Notes: a model not told the origin generated them from the sequence alone. A DNA stretch of 64,000 bases from Methylobacterium sp. Leaf91 (GCF_001422815.1 NZ_LMMP01000006.1:62001-126000), one strand, 5' to 3'. Positions 26,401-37,431 are shown, counted from the stretch's first letter. Numbers and translations are program-made.

Positions 26401-27081
26401 GGATTCCAGGGTATCGCCGAAGAAGTCGAGGCGGATCGGGTTCGGCAGGCCCGGCGGCGACAGGTCGAGGATGCCGCCGCGCACGGCGTATTCCCCCGTC
26501 TCGCGCACCGTCCCCGTGCGCAGGAAGCCGTTGGCCTCGACCCAGGCGGTGACGGTATCCATCGGCACCACGTTGCCGATCGCCGCCGAGAAGGTCTCCA
26601 CCGCGATCTTCTCTCGGGGAGGCACTCTCTGGATCAAAGCGTTGACGGTGGTGCAGAGGATGCGCGGCTGTTCCTCTGACGAACGCGAGCGCGAGAGCCG
26701 CGACAGGGCGGTCATCCGCTGGGCGGCGATGGCGGCGTTCGGAGAGACCCGGTCGTAGGGCTGGCAGTCCCAGGCCGGGATGCTCATCACCTCGATCTCG
26801 GGGGCGACGAATTTCAGCCCGGTCTGGAACGCGTTCGAGCGCCCGGAATCGCGGGCCACATGCACCAGAACCGCCGGTCCCTCGAAACTCCGCGACAGGG
26901 CGCGGGCGAGATCGGCCACCACCACCGCATCGAACCCTTCGGGCACGTTGGCGAGCGTCGGGCTATCGCCGCGCTTCAGCGCCTCCAGCGCACGGGCGAG
27001 CGCACCGGATTTCGGCAGGGCGAACCGCGCCGTCTGGGGCTTCGGGGCGAGAGCGGGAGCTTTGGGCTGGGGTTTGGCCAT
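23488..27081 (-). CDS. mfd: Transcription-repair coupling factor Mfd
   Basis: 1197 residues. Order of parts: N-terminal UvrB-like domains, the RNA-polymerase-interaction domain (QALQPGDLVVHADHGIGRFVGL), then the RecG-like translocase with Walker A GDVGFGKTEVALRAAF, motif II DEEQHFGVAHKERLK, ATPIPRTLQLA and the QLRGRVGR motif, and a C-terminal TRCF domain. It removes stalled RNA polymerase and recruits UvrA. ATG 27081 (MAKPQPKAP) is the family-like start; the open frame upstream runs through an intergenic hairpin repeat. Same strand as sdhE. Confidence 0.97.
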   Translation of the reverse strand: MAKPQPKAPALAPKPQTARFALPKSGALARALEALKRGDSPTLANVPEGFDAVVVADLARALSRSFEGPAVLVHVARDSGRSNAFQTGLKFVAPEIEVMSIPAWDCQPYDRVSPNAAIAAQRMTALSRLSRSRSSEEQPRILCTTVNALIQRVPPREKIAVETFSAAIGNVVPMDTVTAWVEANGFLRTGTVRETGEYAVRGGILDLSPPGLPNPIRLDFFGDTLESIRAFDPETQRTVGSLRSLDLVPMSEVQLTTETIRRFRQGYISTFGAATRDDRLYETISEGRRYAGLEHWMPLFYDHLDTLFDYVPGVPLVFDAQAEEAVAERLTLIRDYYDARAEAMKTPSTGVAPYKPLRPSSLYLTQNDWKERVAAASVARLSPFAMPESPDRLTIDCEGKAGRSFAAERADETASVFDAAVAHVKELQGSGHHVILASWSDGSRDRLCGVLTDHGLKKPVSINTLTAVNALKRGTDMAVAVWGLDSGFVVDKLAVISEGDILGDRLVRQKRKSKRPQDIILEVQALQPGDLVVHADHGIGRFVGLKTVTAAGAPHDCLEIQYAGGLLLLPVENIELLTRYGSEDAEVALDRLGGGAWQARKAKMKKRILEMAGQLIKIAAERFVRQAPRLQAPDGLYGEFAARFAFEETEDQATAIDAVLSDLNAGRPMDRLVCGDVGFGKTEVALRAAFAGAMGGKQVAVVVPTTLLARQHYRTFAERFKGLPVQVAQLSRFVSAAEMKQNRAGLAAGTVDIVVGTHALLAKNVAFKDLGLIIVDEEQHFGVAHKERLKALQADVHVLTLSATPIPRTLQLAMTGVRELSIIATPPVDRLAVRTFVIPFDALMIREALLRERYRGGQSFYVVPRIEDLAEVKRFLDTEMPETKVAVAHGQMAAGQLEDVMTAFYEGKFDVLLSTTIVESGLDIPTANTLIVHRADMFGLAQLYQLRGRVGRAKARAYALFTTPANKQLTVQAEKRLQVLQTLDTLGAGFQLASHDLDIRGAGNLLGDAQSGHIKEVGYELYQQMLEDAVTALKAGIEEPVEEAWSPTIALGAPVTIPEDYVEDLTVRLGLYRRLSTLENDAEMESFGAELIDRFGPLPPEVEQLLKIVTIKILCRDTNVEKVEAGPKGVVVHFRDKSFANPQGLVAFVGGQASFAKVRPDMSIVFIRELDSIPERLKITTSILRELSKIARVKKAA

Positions 27082-27126
27082 CGGGTCGGGGTTTTCGAAC
27101 TCATGGGAAAGTGAGACGCGACGCGC

Positions 27127-27241
27127 CTCCCTCCCCCCTGTGGGGAGGGACCGAGGGTGGGGGTGGTTGGGCGACCCTCCCACTGCGGAGGCGAGCGGCG
27201 CTACCCCCACCTCCAACTCCTCCCCACAGGGGGGAGGAGAG
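27127..27241. repeat. Multi-hairpin intergenic repeat, copy 2
   Basis: Hairpins CTCCCTCCCC/GGGGAGGGA and CTCCTCCCC/GGGGAGGAG flank a longer stem GGGTGGGGGT/ACCCCCACC whose loop holds TTGGGCGACCCTCCCACTGC. The loop word GGGCGACCCTC followed by CTGCGGAGGC is also found at about 43803-43830. It lies between sdhE and mfd. Confidence 0.7.
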
Positions 27242-27260
27242 CCTCGCATCGCCTAGACCG

Positions 27261-27554
27261 CTAATGAATCGGTGCGTCGTGCTTATGGAACGCCTGGAGG
27301 CGGCGGTATACCGGCGTGTCGTAATTCTGCGGCGTCTCGTCCTCGCCGGTGAGCCAGCGGAACAGGTCGCGGTCGGGCAGCTCGATCAGGGCCTCGAAGG
27401 TCGTCAATTCCTCATCGCTCAGCGTGCCAATCTCCGCATCGGCGAAACGGCCCATGATCAGGTCCATCTCGCGCATGCCGCGATGCCAGGCGCGGAAGAG
27501 GGTGCGGCGGCGGCGGGGATCGAGATCCGCGCTGGTGCGGGTGGTTCCGGACAT
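27261..27554 (-). CDS. sdhE: FAD assembly factor SdhE
   Basis: 97 residues with the hallmark RGMREMDLIMGRF (RGxxE), which is required to help attach FAD covalently to succinate dehydrogenase SdhA, and the later DRDLFRWLTGEDETP. Length and motif match SdhE/Sdh5. It precedes mfd on the same strand and is divergent from recG, an arrangement common in alphaproteobacteria. Confidence 0.94.
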   Translation of the reverse strand: MSGTTRTSADLDPRRRRTLFRAWHRGMREMDLIMGRFADAEIGTLSDEELTTFEALIELPDRDLFRWLTGEDETPQNYDTPVYRRLQAFHKHDAPIH

Positions 27555-27717
27555 GGGGTCAGCCTGTCATGCTGCGATCCTGGGATCCGGTGATCCCGGG
27601 ACAGGGGAAACTGTGCGCGGCCCGGTGCCGCGTTAGCGGCGTAGGGCCCTGCTGTCGTCTATATAGACCCGCGCGGCGGCATCACCATCTCCGTTCGCGC
27701 GGCTCAACCGGCTTTGC

Positions 27718-29859
27718 ATGACAGACGAACCCCGCCCGACGAACCTGCGCCCCAGCATCCTCGATCCGCTCTTCGCCCAGGCCCGGACCCTCCCCGGCGT
27801 CGGGCCGAAGTTGGCGCCGCTGATCGAGCGGCTCCTCGGCACGCCCGAACAGCCAGCGCGGATCGTCGATCTTCTGTTCCACCTGCCCCAGGGCGGGGTG
27901 GCGCGCACGATGATGGGCTCCATCGCCGAGGCGCCGCCGGGCGAGCCCGTGACGTTGGGTGTCACCGTGACCGGCTATCGCCCGCCGCAGCCCGGGGCGG
28001 GGCGGCGTCCCTTCCGGGTTCTGGTGGAGGACGGCACCGGCGACATCACCCTGGTGTTCTTCGGCATGCCGCAGGCCCGCGTGGAGAAGATGCTGCCGCT
28101 GGGCGCCCATCGCTACATTTCCGGCCGCATCGACCTGTGGGACGGGCACCGGCAGATGGTGCATCCGTCGCGGATCGTGGACGAGGCGGGGCTCGCTGCC
28201 CTCCCCGCCGTCGAGCTCGTCTACGGCGCGACCGAGGGGCTGACCTCGCGGGCGATCTCGAAACTGGCGCATTCCGCCCTCGACCGGCTGCCGACCCTGC
28301 CCGAATGGCAGGACCCGGCCTGGCTCGCGCGGGAAGGGCTGCCGGGTTTCGCCGATGCGCTCAGGGCCGAGCACCGGCCCGAGAACGCGCCGCCGGCACC
28401 GGCGAGCGATGGCGTCACGCCCCGCACCCCGGCGCGCCGTCGCCTCGCCTATGACGAACTCCTCGCCTCGCAGCTGGCGCTGGCCCTGATGCGGGCCCGC
28501 AACCGCAGGGCGCCCGGCCGCGCCAATGCCGGCGACGGTCATCTCAAGGACCGGATCGAGGCCGCCCTGCCCTTCGCGCTCACCGGCGCCCAGGCCCGGG
28601 CCGTCGAGGATATCCGCGCCGATCTCGCCTCCGACCGGCGCATGCTGCGCCTGCTCCAGGGCGATGTCGGCTCGGGCAAGACGGCGGTGGCGCTGCTGGC
28701 CATGGCCTCGGCGGTGGAGGTCGGCCGGCAGGCGGCTCTGATGGCGCCCACCGAGATCCTGGCGCGCCAGCATTTCGAGCGCCTGACGGAGCTCGTCGGT
28801 TCGCTGCGCCTGCGCCTCCTCACCGGGCGCGACAAGGTCTCGGAGCGCCGCGCCACCCTGGCCGACCTCGCCGACGGCCATATCGATATCGTGGTCGGCA
28901 CCCACGCCCTGTTCCAGGACAGTGTGATCTTCAAGGATCTCGGCGTCGCCGTGGTGGACGAGCAGCATCGGTTCGGCGTCCATCAGCGCCTCGCGCTCGG
29001 CGCCAAGGGGGCGGCGGTGGACATCCTGGTGATGACCGCGACGCCGATCCCCCGCACCCTGGCGCTGACCTGTTTCGGCGACATGGACGTCTCGGTCCTC
29101 GACGAGAAGCCCGCCGGCCGCCAGGCCATCGCCACCCGCCTCGTCTCCATCGACCGGCTCGACGAGGTGGTAATGGGGCTCGGCCGGGCGCTTGCCTCCG
29201 GGGACAGGGTCTACTGGATCTGCCCGCTGGTGGCGGAATCCGAATATGTCGACCTCGCCGCCGCCGAGGATCGCTTCGCCGACCTGCGGCAGGAATTCGG
29301 CGACGCCGTCGGGCTGATCCACGGCAAGATGCCGGGGCCGGACAAGGATGCCGCCATGGAGCGGTTCGCCGCCGGCGAGACGAAGATCCTGGTCTCTACA
29401 ACGGTGGTGGAGGTGGGCGTCGACGTGCCCGAGGCGACGATCATGGTGATCGAGCATGCCGAGCGGTTCGGCCTCGCGCAGCTGCACCAGCTGCGCGGAC
29501 GGGTCGGGCGCGGGGCCAAGGCCTCCACCTGCCTGCTGCTCTATCGCGGGCCGCTGGGACAGGTCTCCCGCGCCCGCCTCGAAATGATGCGCGAGACCGA
29601 GGACGGTTTCCGCATCGCCGAGGAGGATCTGCGCCTGCGCGGCGAGGGCGAGGTGCTGGGCACGCGCCAATCGGGCGCGGCCGCCTTCCGCCTCGCGAGC
29701 CTCGAGAGCGACGCCAGCCTGCTGGAGGTCGCCCGCGATGATGCGCGGCTCATCGTCGAGCGCGATCCCGGCCTCAGATCCGAGCGTGGCAGGGCGCTCC
29801 GGGTGCTACTGTACCTGTTCGAAAGGGACGCGGCGATTCGGTTGCTCGGAGCCGGTTGA
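27718..29859 (+). CDS. recG: ATP-dependent DNA helicase RecG
   Basis: 713 residues. The N-terminal wedge/OB part includes RPFRVLVEDGTGDITLVFFG. Helicase motifs follow: Walker A GDVGSGKTAVALLAMA, motif II VVDEQHRFGVHQRLA, TATPIPRTLALT, and QLRGRVGRGAKASTCLLLY. The C-terminal QSGAAAFRLASL segment is also typical. It reverses stalled forks and processes recombination intermediates. ATG 27718 fits. Divergent from sdhE-mfd. Confidence 0.97.
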   Translation: MTDEPRPTNLRPSILDPLFAQARTLPGVGPKLAPLIERLLGTPEQPARIVDLLFHLPQGGVARTMMGSIAEAPPGEPVTLGVTVTGYRPPQPGAGRRPFRVLVEDGTGDITLVFFGMPQARVEKMLPLGAHRYISGRIDLWDGHRQMVHPSRIVDEAGLAALPAVELVYGATEGLTSRAISKLAHSALDRLPTLPEWQDPAWLAREGLPGFADALRAEHRPENAPPAPASDGVTPRTPARRRLAYDELLASQLALALMRARNRRAPGRANAGDGHLKDRIEAALPFALTGAQARAVEDIRADLASDRRMLRLLQGDVGSGKTAVALLAMASAVEVGRQAALMAPTEILARQHFERLTELVGSLRLRLLTGRDKVSERRATLADLADGHIDIVVGTHALFQDSVIFKDLGVAVVDEQHRFGVHQRLALGAKGAAVDILVMTATPIPRTLALTCFGDMDVSVLDEKPAGRQAIATRLVSIDRLDEVVMGLGRALASGDRVYWICPLVAESEYVDLAAAEDRFADLRQEFGDAVGLIHGKMPGPDKDAAMERFAAGETKILVSTTVVEVGVDVPEATIMVIEHAERFGLAQLHQLRGRVGRGAKASTCLLLYRGPLGQVSRARLEMMRETEDGFRIAEEDLRLRGEGEVLGTRQSGAAAFRLASLESDASLLEVARDDARLIVERDPGLRSERGRALRVLLYLFERDAAIRLLGAG

Positions 29860-30159
29860 GCCGATTCGCCGGCCGTCAGGAACCCACGCCAAACCTGAAC
29901 GCATCGCCACAAAAGCGACGAATCGACCACCGATGACGTCTGCGCAGTTCAGCTTCGAGAACCATGGCACCGCAGCCACATGGCGCCTGAAAAAGCTTGT
30001 TTTTCAAAGACTAAGCTGATTTCCGGATCTCGTTTCCCGAGCCGTTGTGCGGTGCCGCACGGACTTCCTGAACTTGAAATGAACGTATTCTCCCCTTAAC
30101 TGAACATGAACGAACAGCCCGCCAGACTGGGCTGCCACAACGAATTCAGGAGGATGGAT
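29860..30159. other. Interval between recG and small membrane protein gene
   Basis: About 300 bp without a gene. One perfect inverted repeat, TGAAAAA-GCTTG-TTTTTCA (29988-30006), could act as a weak terminator for recG. Nothing else stands out. Confidence 0.4.
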
Positions 30160-30492
30160 ATGTCTGCCGGACTGTTCCAAAACCTACCGGGTGCCCACGA
30201 AATGGGGAGCGTCCACGCCCTTCCGAGCGAACCGTGGCTGCTTCCGATCTCGGATGGCAAGGAGCCCGCGCTGAAGACGACGGACGATGTCCTCCTCGCG
30301 GTTCGTCAATCCGCCCGCCCCTTCCAGATCGCCGCGAATGCGCTGATGGTCCTGCTTTTGGTGGCCGTCACCGCCCAGATCGCCATGGGCTGGGGTGGTT
30401 CCACCGTTGCCCCGCACGCCAACAGCCATGTCGCCGATGCCTCGCCGCCGATGCTGCCCATCGAGAAGGCCTCGATGACGGTTCACAACTAG
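30160..30492 (+). CDS. Small single-span membrane protein
   Basis: 110 residues from ATG 30160, which stands six bases after a strong AGGAGG (the ATG at 30154 touches that site and is less likely). One membrane helix at about residues 56-78 (IAANALMVLLLVAVTAQIAM), with a hydrophilic N-terminal half and a short periplasmic tail. No known domain. Convergent with the DUF502 gene. Confidence 0.6.
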   Translation: MSAGLFQNLPGAHEMGSVHALPSEPWLLPISDGKEPALKTTDDVLLAVRQSARPFQIAANALMVLLLVAVTAQIAMGWGGSTVAPHANSHVADASPPMLPIEKASMTVHN

Positions 30493-30601
30493 GCGCGTTC
30501 CAGCGAGGCTCCCGAAAGGCGGGTTCGCTTTTCGGGAGGTGTGCGTCGGGTCATGTACCGGCCCGGAGACTTGGACCGGCAGCCCTGCGAGGGCGAGCTT
30601 T

Positions 30602-31405
30602 TCACTCCGTGCTGATGAGCTTCTCCTGGCGACGGGACGAGGCTTCGAGCACCGCCTCCGGCCCGGCCGCCTGCCCGTTCTGAGCCGCGCGGATCGATGC
30701 CGCCATGGCCTGCAGCCTGACCTGCGGATCTTCCGGCTGGATCACCCCCGCCGACATCACCAGCTTGGCTGCGTCGTCGATGCTCATGGGCACTTCGATG
30801 ATATCGGCCCGTGGCAGGTAGAAGAAGAAGCCCGTGGTGGGGTTGGGCGCGCAGGGCAGGAACACGCCCACATGGTCGTTTTCCTCCCCCAAAGCCGTCT
30901 GGACGTCCGGTCCGGCCGGCGCCGAGACGAACACCACCGACCACGTTCCCTTCACCGGGAATTCGACCAGGCCGACGGTGCGGAACGACGTGCCGTTGGC
31001 CGAGAACAGTGTCTCGAAGATCTGCCGCAGGCCCTTGTAGAGGCCCGAGATCACCGGGGTGCGTGCGAGCAGCACCTCCCCGAACTCGACCACGCTGCGG
31101 CCGACGAGGTTGGCGGTGAGGAAGCCGAGCAGCGTCACCGCGACGAAGGCGATGACGAGGCCGATGCCCGGAAGCGAGAAGGGCAGGTAATGGTCCGGCA
31201 GATAGCTCGCCGGCACCAGGGGCTTCACCCAGCCGTCGATGAGGCTGATGAACCACCACGTGATGTAGATGGTGATCGCCAACGGCCCGGCGACGATGAT
31301 GCCGGTGAGGAAGTAGGTCCGCAGGCGGCTCTTCTTGCTCACCCGAGGCGGCGGCCGTGCGACGGCGGGGTCTGGTTCCGGCAACGGGGTGAGCGTTTCG
31401 CGCAC
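30602..31405 (-). CDS. DUF502 family membrane protein
   Basis: About 267 residues. Two N-terminal membrane spans (YFLTGIIVAGPLAITIYITW and GIGLVIAFVAVTLLGFLTAN) are followed by the conserved LARTPVISGLYKGLRQIFETLF, VEFPVKGTWSVVFVSA and the C-terminal FLPCAPNPTTGFFFYLPRAD. This is DUF502, a widespread inner-membrane family without a settled function. The start is uncertain: GTG 31405 is used, while TTG 31450 and a GTG closer to VSKKSRLRTYF are also open. Confidence 0.85.
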   Translation of the reverse strand: MRETLTPLPEPDPAVARPPPRVSKKSRLRTYFLTGIIVAGPLAITIYITWWFISLIDGWVKPLVPASYLPDHYLPFSLPGIGLVIAFVAVTLLGFLTANLVGRSVVEFGEVLLARTPVISGLYKGLRQIFETLFSANGTSFRTVGLVEFPVKGTWSVVFVSAPAGPDVQTALGEENDHVGVFLPCAPNPTTGFFFYLPRADIIEVPMSIDDAAKLVMSAGVIQPEDPQVRLQAMAASIRAAQNGQAAGPEAVLEASSRRQEKLISTE

Positions 31406-31523
31406 GGGCGGCCTGTCTCGTGGGAGGCTGGTCTTCAGCCTGCATGACAAGGGTTAGCGGGTCGGGCGTGCCACCTCAAGCGCGGGGAAGCCACGCCCCT
31501 GGCCTGACGAGCGCAGGCGTGGA

Positions 31524-31721
31524 TCACGGCTTGGTTTCGCCGAGCGCCGCCTCTGCCGCCAGCGCCCTCTCCTTCCAAGCATCCCGTTCCGCGAGGGCCT
31601 CCTTGAGGGCGAGTTCGGCGCGCTGTGCCCGCGTGGCGCTGGCCGAGGCCAGGGCCTGCGCCCGTTCGCGGGCGCGGGTCTCGCCGGCCATCTGGACCTT
31701 GAGGTCGCGCGGCGTTGCCAT
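31524..31721 (-). CDS. Small coiled-coil protein
   Basis: 65 residues from ATG 31721 (MATPRDLKVQMAGETRARER), almost entirely Ala/Arg/Glu-rich helix with heptad-like spacing (AELALKEALAERDAWKERAL). No domain recognised. The open frame upstream is unlikely to be coding. Between DUF502 and the nitrile hydratase cluster, all on the minus strand. Confidence 0.5.
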   Translation of the reverse strand: MATPRDLKVQMAGETRARERAQALASASATRAQRAELALKEALAERDAWKERALAAEAALGETKP

Positions 31722-31943
31722 GGTCGTGTCCGTTCTCGTCGGGGAGGGAAGTGGCAGGATGCCTCGCCGGCGCCGGTTGTGCCAGATCCATGACGTGACG
31801 CGAAGGCGCGGAAATCCTGTGCCTGCACCCCGTGGCCGCGTAGCGGAGCCCGGGATCCAGAAACGCAGGAAGTTCAGAACTTTGCCCTGCCGGCGGCGGC
31901 ATGTCATGGCGGTCGCCCTGCCCCGTTTGGGGGTGGGGTGTCC

Positions 31944-32279
31944 TCAGGGCGACGGATGCGGGTCGTTGGCCAGCCGGATCGGTTCGCCGTGCGGGGTCGC
32001 GGCGGCGGCACGCAGGAAGGCGTCGCTGCGGGCCTGGACGCTCGCGGAATCGGTGACACCGCGTTCGGCGAGCAGGGCTTCCAGAGTCGCGAGCCAGCGT
32101 CCGTAATCGGCGGCCGCCTCCGGCCCGCCTTCCGGGCGGATGCTGCGTCCGAGGGCGTGCGCCCACTCCTCCTGCGTGAACAGGCCCCGCTCCTGCAGGG
32201 CGACCACCAGGGCGAAGACCTGCGCCTCCCACGGTTCTGCGAACGGTCCCGGATCGTCGGGCCGGCAAATCGGGCTCAT
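31944..32279 (-). CDS. Nitrile hydratase accessory/activator protein
   Basis: 111 residues of the small NHase accessory family: FAEPWEAQVFALVVALQERGLFTQEEWAHALG and DYGRWLATLEALLAERG parallel the N-terminal part of the beta subunit, as in NhlE/P14K-type activators that deliver cobalt through subunit exchange. Its ATG overlaps the beta-subunit stop (ATGA), so it is the third gene of an alpha-beta-accessory operon. Role in cobalt insertion is inferred from the family. Confidence 0.88.
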   Translation of the reverse strand: MSPICRPDDPGPFAEPWEAQVFALVVALQERGLFTQEEWAHALGRSIRPEGGPEAAADYGRWLATLEALLAERGVTDSASVQARSDAFLRAAAATPHGEPIRLANDPHPSP

Positions 32280-32944
32280 GACGCCGCTCCCGGCAGGAGA
32301 TACCCCTCGAAGGCGGCCACGGTGACGCGCCCGCCCGGGTCGGCGCTCGCCCCCCATAGTTCGGTGGCCTCGAACCCCACCGTGTAGAGCCATTGCGGCG
32401 GGGCCTCCCGGCCCTGCGCGCTGGCATCGGGCAGGACGAAGGCGCCGTGGACCCGCTCGATGACGCCACGCCGGCCCCGGACGTAACGCGGCAGGCGGGT
32501 GTGGCCAATGGGGTGGTCGTTGCGGGTCAAGACGGGGTCGCGTACCGCATATAGAGCCGGCGCATCCGGCGGCCGGTCGCTGGGAAATCCCGCGGAGAAG
32601 CGGGGCGGGATCTCCTCGGCGCGCAGCACCCGTTTCACCGGGCTCGCCGGCCCGGCGCTGGCGCCCGCGGCGATTTCCTCTTGCGTGGCAAGGCCATGGG
32701 CGACGACCTGCGCTTCGAGGGCGGCGAGCCAGATCTCGTAATAGCTCGACGACAGGTACTCCGCCGGGGGCAGCGATTCCCGCGCGGCGCGGCTGCCGTC
32801 CAGGGTCCAGGTACCGGTATAGCCCACCGCCAGAGCCAAGGCGAAGACGCGCCGTTCCCATTCCGCATGAAAAACCGGCTCGTTCGCCTCCGGCATGACG
32901 GTGCCGAATCCGTGGGCGCCGCCGAGATCCTGCGCTCCGTTCAT
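32276..32944 (-). CDS. nthB: Nitrile hydratase subunit beta
   Basis: 222 residues beginning [20 protein letters not shown], the classic start of NHase beta, then [19 protein letters not shown] and, in the C-terminal barrel, [32 protein letters not shown] and [15 protein letters not shown]. It pairs with the alpha subunit to hydrate nitriles to amides in the cytoplasm. Its ATG overlaps the alpha stop codon. No nitrilase or aldoxime dehydratase adjoins. Confidence 0.95.
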   Translation of the reverse strand: MNGAQDLGGAHGFGTVMPEANEPVFHAEWERRVFALALAVGYTGTWTLDGSRAARESLPPAEYLSSSYYEIWLAALEAQVVAHGLATQEEIAAGASAGPASPVKRVLRAEEIPPRFSAGFPSDRPPDAPALYAVRDPVLTRNDHPIGHTRLPRYVRGRRGVIERVHGAFVLPDASAQGREAPPQWLYTVGFEATELWGASADPGGRVTVAAFEGYLLPGAAS

Positions 32945-33582
32945 TGGGCCGTCTCCGGGGCGAGCGGCAGCCCGGTGCCGATCATGCAATCGCGCGTGAC
33001 CAGGGCGGCGAGCTCGGCCTCGGTCAGGGATTCGGTGCCGGCGGGCCGCAGGGGCAGGACCATGAACCGGGTCTCGGCGGTGGAATCCCACACGGTGATG
33101 CGGGTCGCCTCGGGAAGGGTGAGGCCGAACTCGGCGAGGACCCCGCGCGGGTCGAGGACGGCGCGGGCGCGGTAGGGCGGCGCCTTGTACCAGACCGGCG
33201 GCAGCCCGAGCACCGGCCAGGGATAGCAGGAACACAGGGTGCAGACGACGAGGTTGTGGCTGTCGGCCGTGTTCTCGACCACCACCATATGCTCGCCCCC
33301 GCGCCCCCCGATGCCGAGTTCCGCGATGGCCGGGGTCCCGTCGGCGAGGAGCCGGTCGCGATAGGCCGGATCGGTCCAGGCGCGGGCGACGACGCGGGCG
33401 CCGTTATGGGGGCCGATGCGGGTCTCGTACATTTCGACCAGCGCGTCGAGGGCGTCGGCCTGGACGTAGCCCTTCTCCAGAAGCAGCGATTCCAGCGCCC
33501 TCACCCGCGCCTCGATGGGGGTGAGGCTGCTGCCATCCGCGTGGTCCGGATGGTCATGGTGATGGTCGTGATCGTGCGCCAT
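32941..33582 (-). CDS. nthA: Nitrile hydratase subunit alpha, cobalt type
   Basis: 213 residues. The metal site is [15 protein letters not shown]; Thr after the first Cys and Tyr after the last mark the cobalt class (iron enzymes have CSLCSCT). Two of these cysteines are normally oxidised after translation. The N-terminus is unusually His/Asp-rich ([12 protein letters not shown] within the first 14 residues), which may help hold Co2+. First gene of the operon; order alpha-beta-accessory. Confidence 0.95.
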   Translation of the reverse strand: MAHDHDHHHDHPDHADGSSLTPIEARVRALESLLLEKGYVQADALDALVEMYETRIGPHNGARVVARAWTDPAYRDRLLADGTPAIAELGIGGRGGEHMVVVENTADSHNLVVCTLCSCYPWPVLGLPPVWYKAPPYRARAVLDPRGVLAEFGLTLPEATRITVWDSTAETRFMVLPLRPAGTESLTEAELAALVTRDCMIGTGLPLAPETAQ

Positions 33583-33721
33583 GGCGTCTCGTCCTGTGCC
33601 CGGAACGGCTTTCAAGTCGGTTGTCCGGCCCGGAGGCGAGCAAGCACGGGGCGCGCCGGGCATTGTGCGAGGGCCAGTCTGATACCGGAGAGGCACCGTG
33701 TCGACACCACTTCGCAGTTCG

Positions 33722-34819
33722 TCAGCGCACGGCTTCGATGGCCTCCTGGGCATCGCGGTGATCCTCCGCGGTGGCCTCGGGCTTCTCCTGCCGGGCGGGG
33801 GCCTGTGGCGCGGCGCAGAGGCTGACCGTGATCGGGAAATGGTCCGAGCCGACGCCGGGCAGCCGTTCCATGTGGCCGAGCAGGAAGTGCTCGCTGAAGA
33901 AGACATGGTCGAGGGGCCAGCGCATCACAGGCCATTGCGCGTGGAAGGTCGCGAACAGGCCGCGGCCCCGGCGCGGATCGAGCAAGCCGCTGATACTCTG
34001 GAACAATTGGGTCGTGCGGGACCAGGCCACGTCGTTGAGATCGCCGGCGACGATGGTGGGACCCGGCGCCTCCGCCACTTCGCGGGCGACGATCACCAGT
34101 TCGGCGTCGCGCGGCGCGCTGCTGTGGCCGGGATGCGGGGGGCGCGGATGCAGGCCATGGAGCCTCACCGTCTCGCCGTCCGGCAGCACAACCTGGGTGC
34201 GCAGCGACGGCACGTCGTCCTGGAGCAGGAAGCGGATTTCGGGGCCGCGCAGGGGCAGGCGCGAATAGAACAACAGGCCGTAGGTGTTGTCCTGCGGCTG
34301 CTCGACCCGGTTCGGGTAGAGCGCGCGCAATGGAGACATGGCCTCCTGCCAGGCGGAATCGGTCTCCAGCAGCAGGACGAGATCGGGCGAGCGACGCGTG
34401 ACGAGATCGAGGGCCGCGCCGTAATTCCTGTTCGTTTGCAATACGTTGAGCACCACGAGGCTGAGCCGGGCTCCCGGCTCGCAGGCCGTGGCCGCCTTCG
34501 CCTGGGTGGCGGCGAGCGGCGTGAAGGGCAGGATGTAGCGGACCTGCATGACCAAAGCCGCCGCCATGGCGAGGGCGAGGATGAGGGAGGTCGTGTCCCT
34601 GGAGACCGGAAGGAGGCCGGCGAGGCAGGCCGCCAGCGCCACCGCGATCTGCAGCCGGGGGAAGTCCAGGCTGCGGACGAAGCCGAGATTGGTCTCGATC
34701 AGGGGCAGCACCGTCGCGGCCACCAGCAGACCGGCGATGCCCTGCAGGGCGAGCGTGAGATACGTCAAACCTGGTCTCCGCCGCCGTGCGCCCGTCAGGG
34801 AGCCGCCCAACCGGGCCAT
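33722..34819 (-). CDS. Membrane-anchored endonuclease/exonuclease/phosphatase family protein
   Basis: 365 residues. Three hydrophobic N-terminal segments ([50 protein letters not shown]) precede an EEP domain with [21 protein letters not shown] (metal Glu), [24 protein letters not shown] and the terminal [11 protein letters not shown]. This order is typical of periplasmic-facing EEP proteins of unknown substrate (phosphodiester or phospholipid). Short GACCGCCANGCG repeats sit upstream. Confidence 0.85.
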   Translation of the reverse strand: MARLGGSLTGARRRRPGLTYLTLALQGIAGLLVAATVLPLIETNLGFVRSLDFPRLQIAVALAACLAGLLPVSRDTTSLILALAMAAALVMQVRYILPFTPLAATQAKAATACEPGARLSLVVLNVLQTNRNYGAALDLVTRRSPDLVLLLETDSAWQEAMSPLRALYPNRVEQPQDNTYGLLFYSRLPLRGPEIRFLLQDDVPSLRTQVVLPDGETVRLHGLHPRPPHPGHSSAPRDAELVIVAREVAEAPGPTIVAGDLNDVAWSRTTQLFQSISGLLDPRRGRGLFATFHAQWPVMRWPLDHVFFSEHFLLGHMERLPGVGSDHFPITVSLCAAPQAPARQEKPEATAEDHRDAQEAIEAVR

Positions 34820-34848
34820 TCAATGGGCCATGCCGCGTCGTCTCGCGC

Positions 34849-34904
34849 GACCGCCAAGCGGCCCCGTATGACCGCCATGCGACCCCCGTTTCGACCGCCA
34901 CGCG
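34849..34904. repeat. Three GACCGCCANGCG direct repeats
   Basis: GACCGCCAAGCG, GACCGCCATGCG and GACCGCCACGCG start at 34849, 34870 and 34893, 21-23 bp apart, just upstream of the EEP gene and downstream of glmS. They could be binding sites on one helix face or a decayed tandem repeat. Confidence 0.4.
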
Positions 34905-34957
34905 ACCCGGTTTCGAGGGGCGCCTGACAATCGACGGATTCCGGTGGCGGTTCCGGC

Positions 34958-36784
<1,827 letters not shown>

Positions 36785-37109
36785 GGTCGCTACTTCTCAT
36801 ACGAGTGGGCTTGGCCGGGGAGCGGAAGGCTCGTGCCTCCGGTAGTCCCGGACCGGGATCGTGGCGGCGGCCACGCAAGGCGTGGCCCACACCTTCCAGA
36901 ACCGCCTTGTATCGGATCGGGACGCCTCGCCGCCAGCCATCCCGTCACTGTGCCGCTTGGGCGGCATGGCCTATCCTCATTCTCACCATCAAGAATGTAA
37001 GACAAAATCATGATAAAAAAGAGGTTTATGACTCTGGTGAGGCGTTCTGCAGGTGCAGCATGCGCCGGATGTCTTGTTGCAAAGCGATGCCGGTCAGCGT
37101 CATGGACGG
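36785..37109. other. Interval upstream of glmS
   Basis: 325 bp with no gene. The AT-richer part around 36980-37030 (AATGTAAGACAAAATCATGAT) probably contains the glmS promoter, reading to the left. No glmS ribozyme-like structure was noticed. Confidence 0.4.
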
Positions 37110-37430
37110 TCAGGGCGCGAGCTCGCCCATGCTCGTGAGGTGAATCACGCCTTTGCCGGGCAACTCCACACGCAGTTCCAGCTTGCCTCCCGCCGCTTCC
37201 ACGAACCGACGCAGCGTCGAGAGGTAGAGGTCGGTCTGACGCTCCATCTTGAGAACGGCGGGCTGCGTGATGCCCAGCTCCCGTGCGATGTCTTCCTGAC
37301 TGCGGTCAGCGAGCAGACGCAGCGCCTTGAGCCCGTCGATCTCGGCCTTCATCTCGTCGGCGCGAGCCTGAATTCGCGCATGACGGTCGGGCGGCATTGC
37401 GGCGATCACCTGTTCCATCGTCCGTGCCAT
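37110..37430 (-). CDS. higA: HigA-type antitoxin, XRE family
   Basis: 106 residues from ATG 37430. The HTH is RSQEDIARELGITQPAVLKME, followed by the C-terminal YLSTLRRFVEAAGGKLELRVELPGKG strand-rich tail typical of antitoxins paired with RelE/HigB-like (Gp49) toxins. It starts one base after the toxin stop codon, the usual toxin-first HigBA order. It appears intact while the toxin is frameshifted. Confidence 0.88.
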   Translation of the reverse strand: MARTMEQVIAAMPPDRHARIQARADEMKAEIDGLKALRLLADRSQEDIARELGITQPAVLKMERQTDLYLSTLRRFVEAAGGKLELRVELPGKGVIHLTSMGELAP

Positions 37431-37431
37431 T

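Noticed and set aside
27682..29670. 662-codon minus-strand frame over recG
   Set aside because: Shadow of recG; recG motifs on the plus strand are unambiguous.
36785..37109. glmS ribozyme
   Set aside because: That ribozyme is known from Firmicutes-type leaders; no matching core or structure is seen before this glmS.
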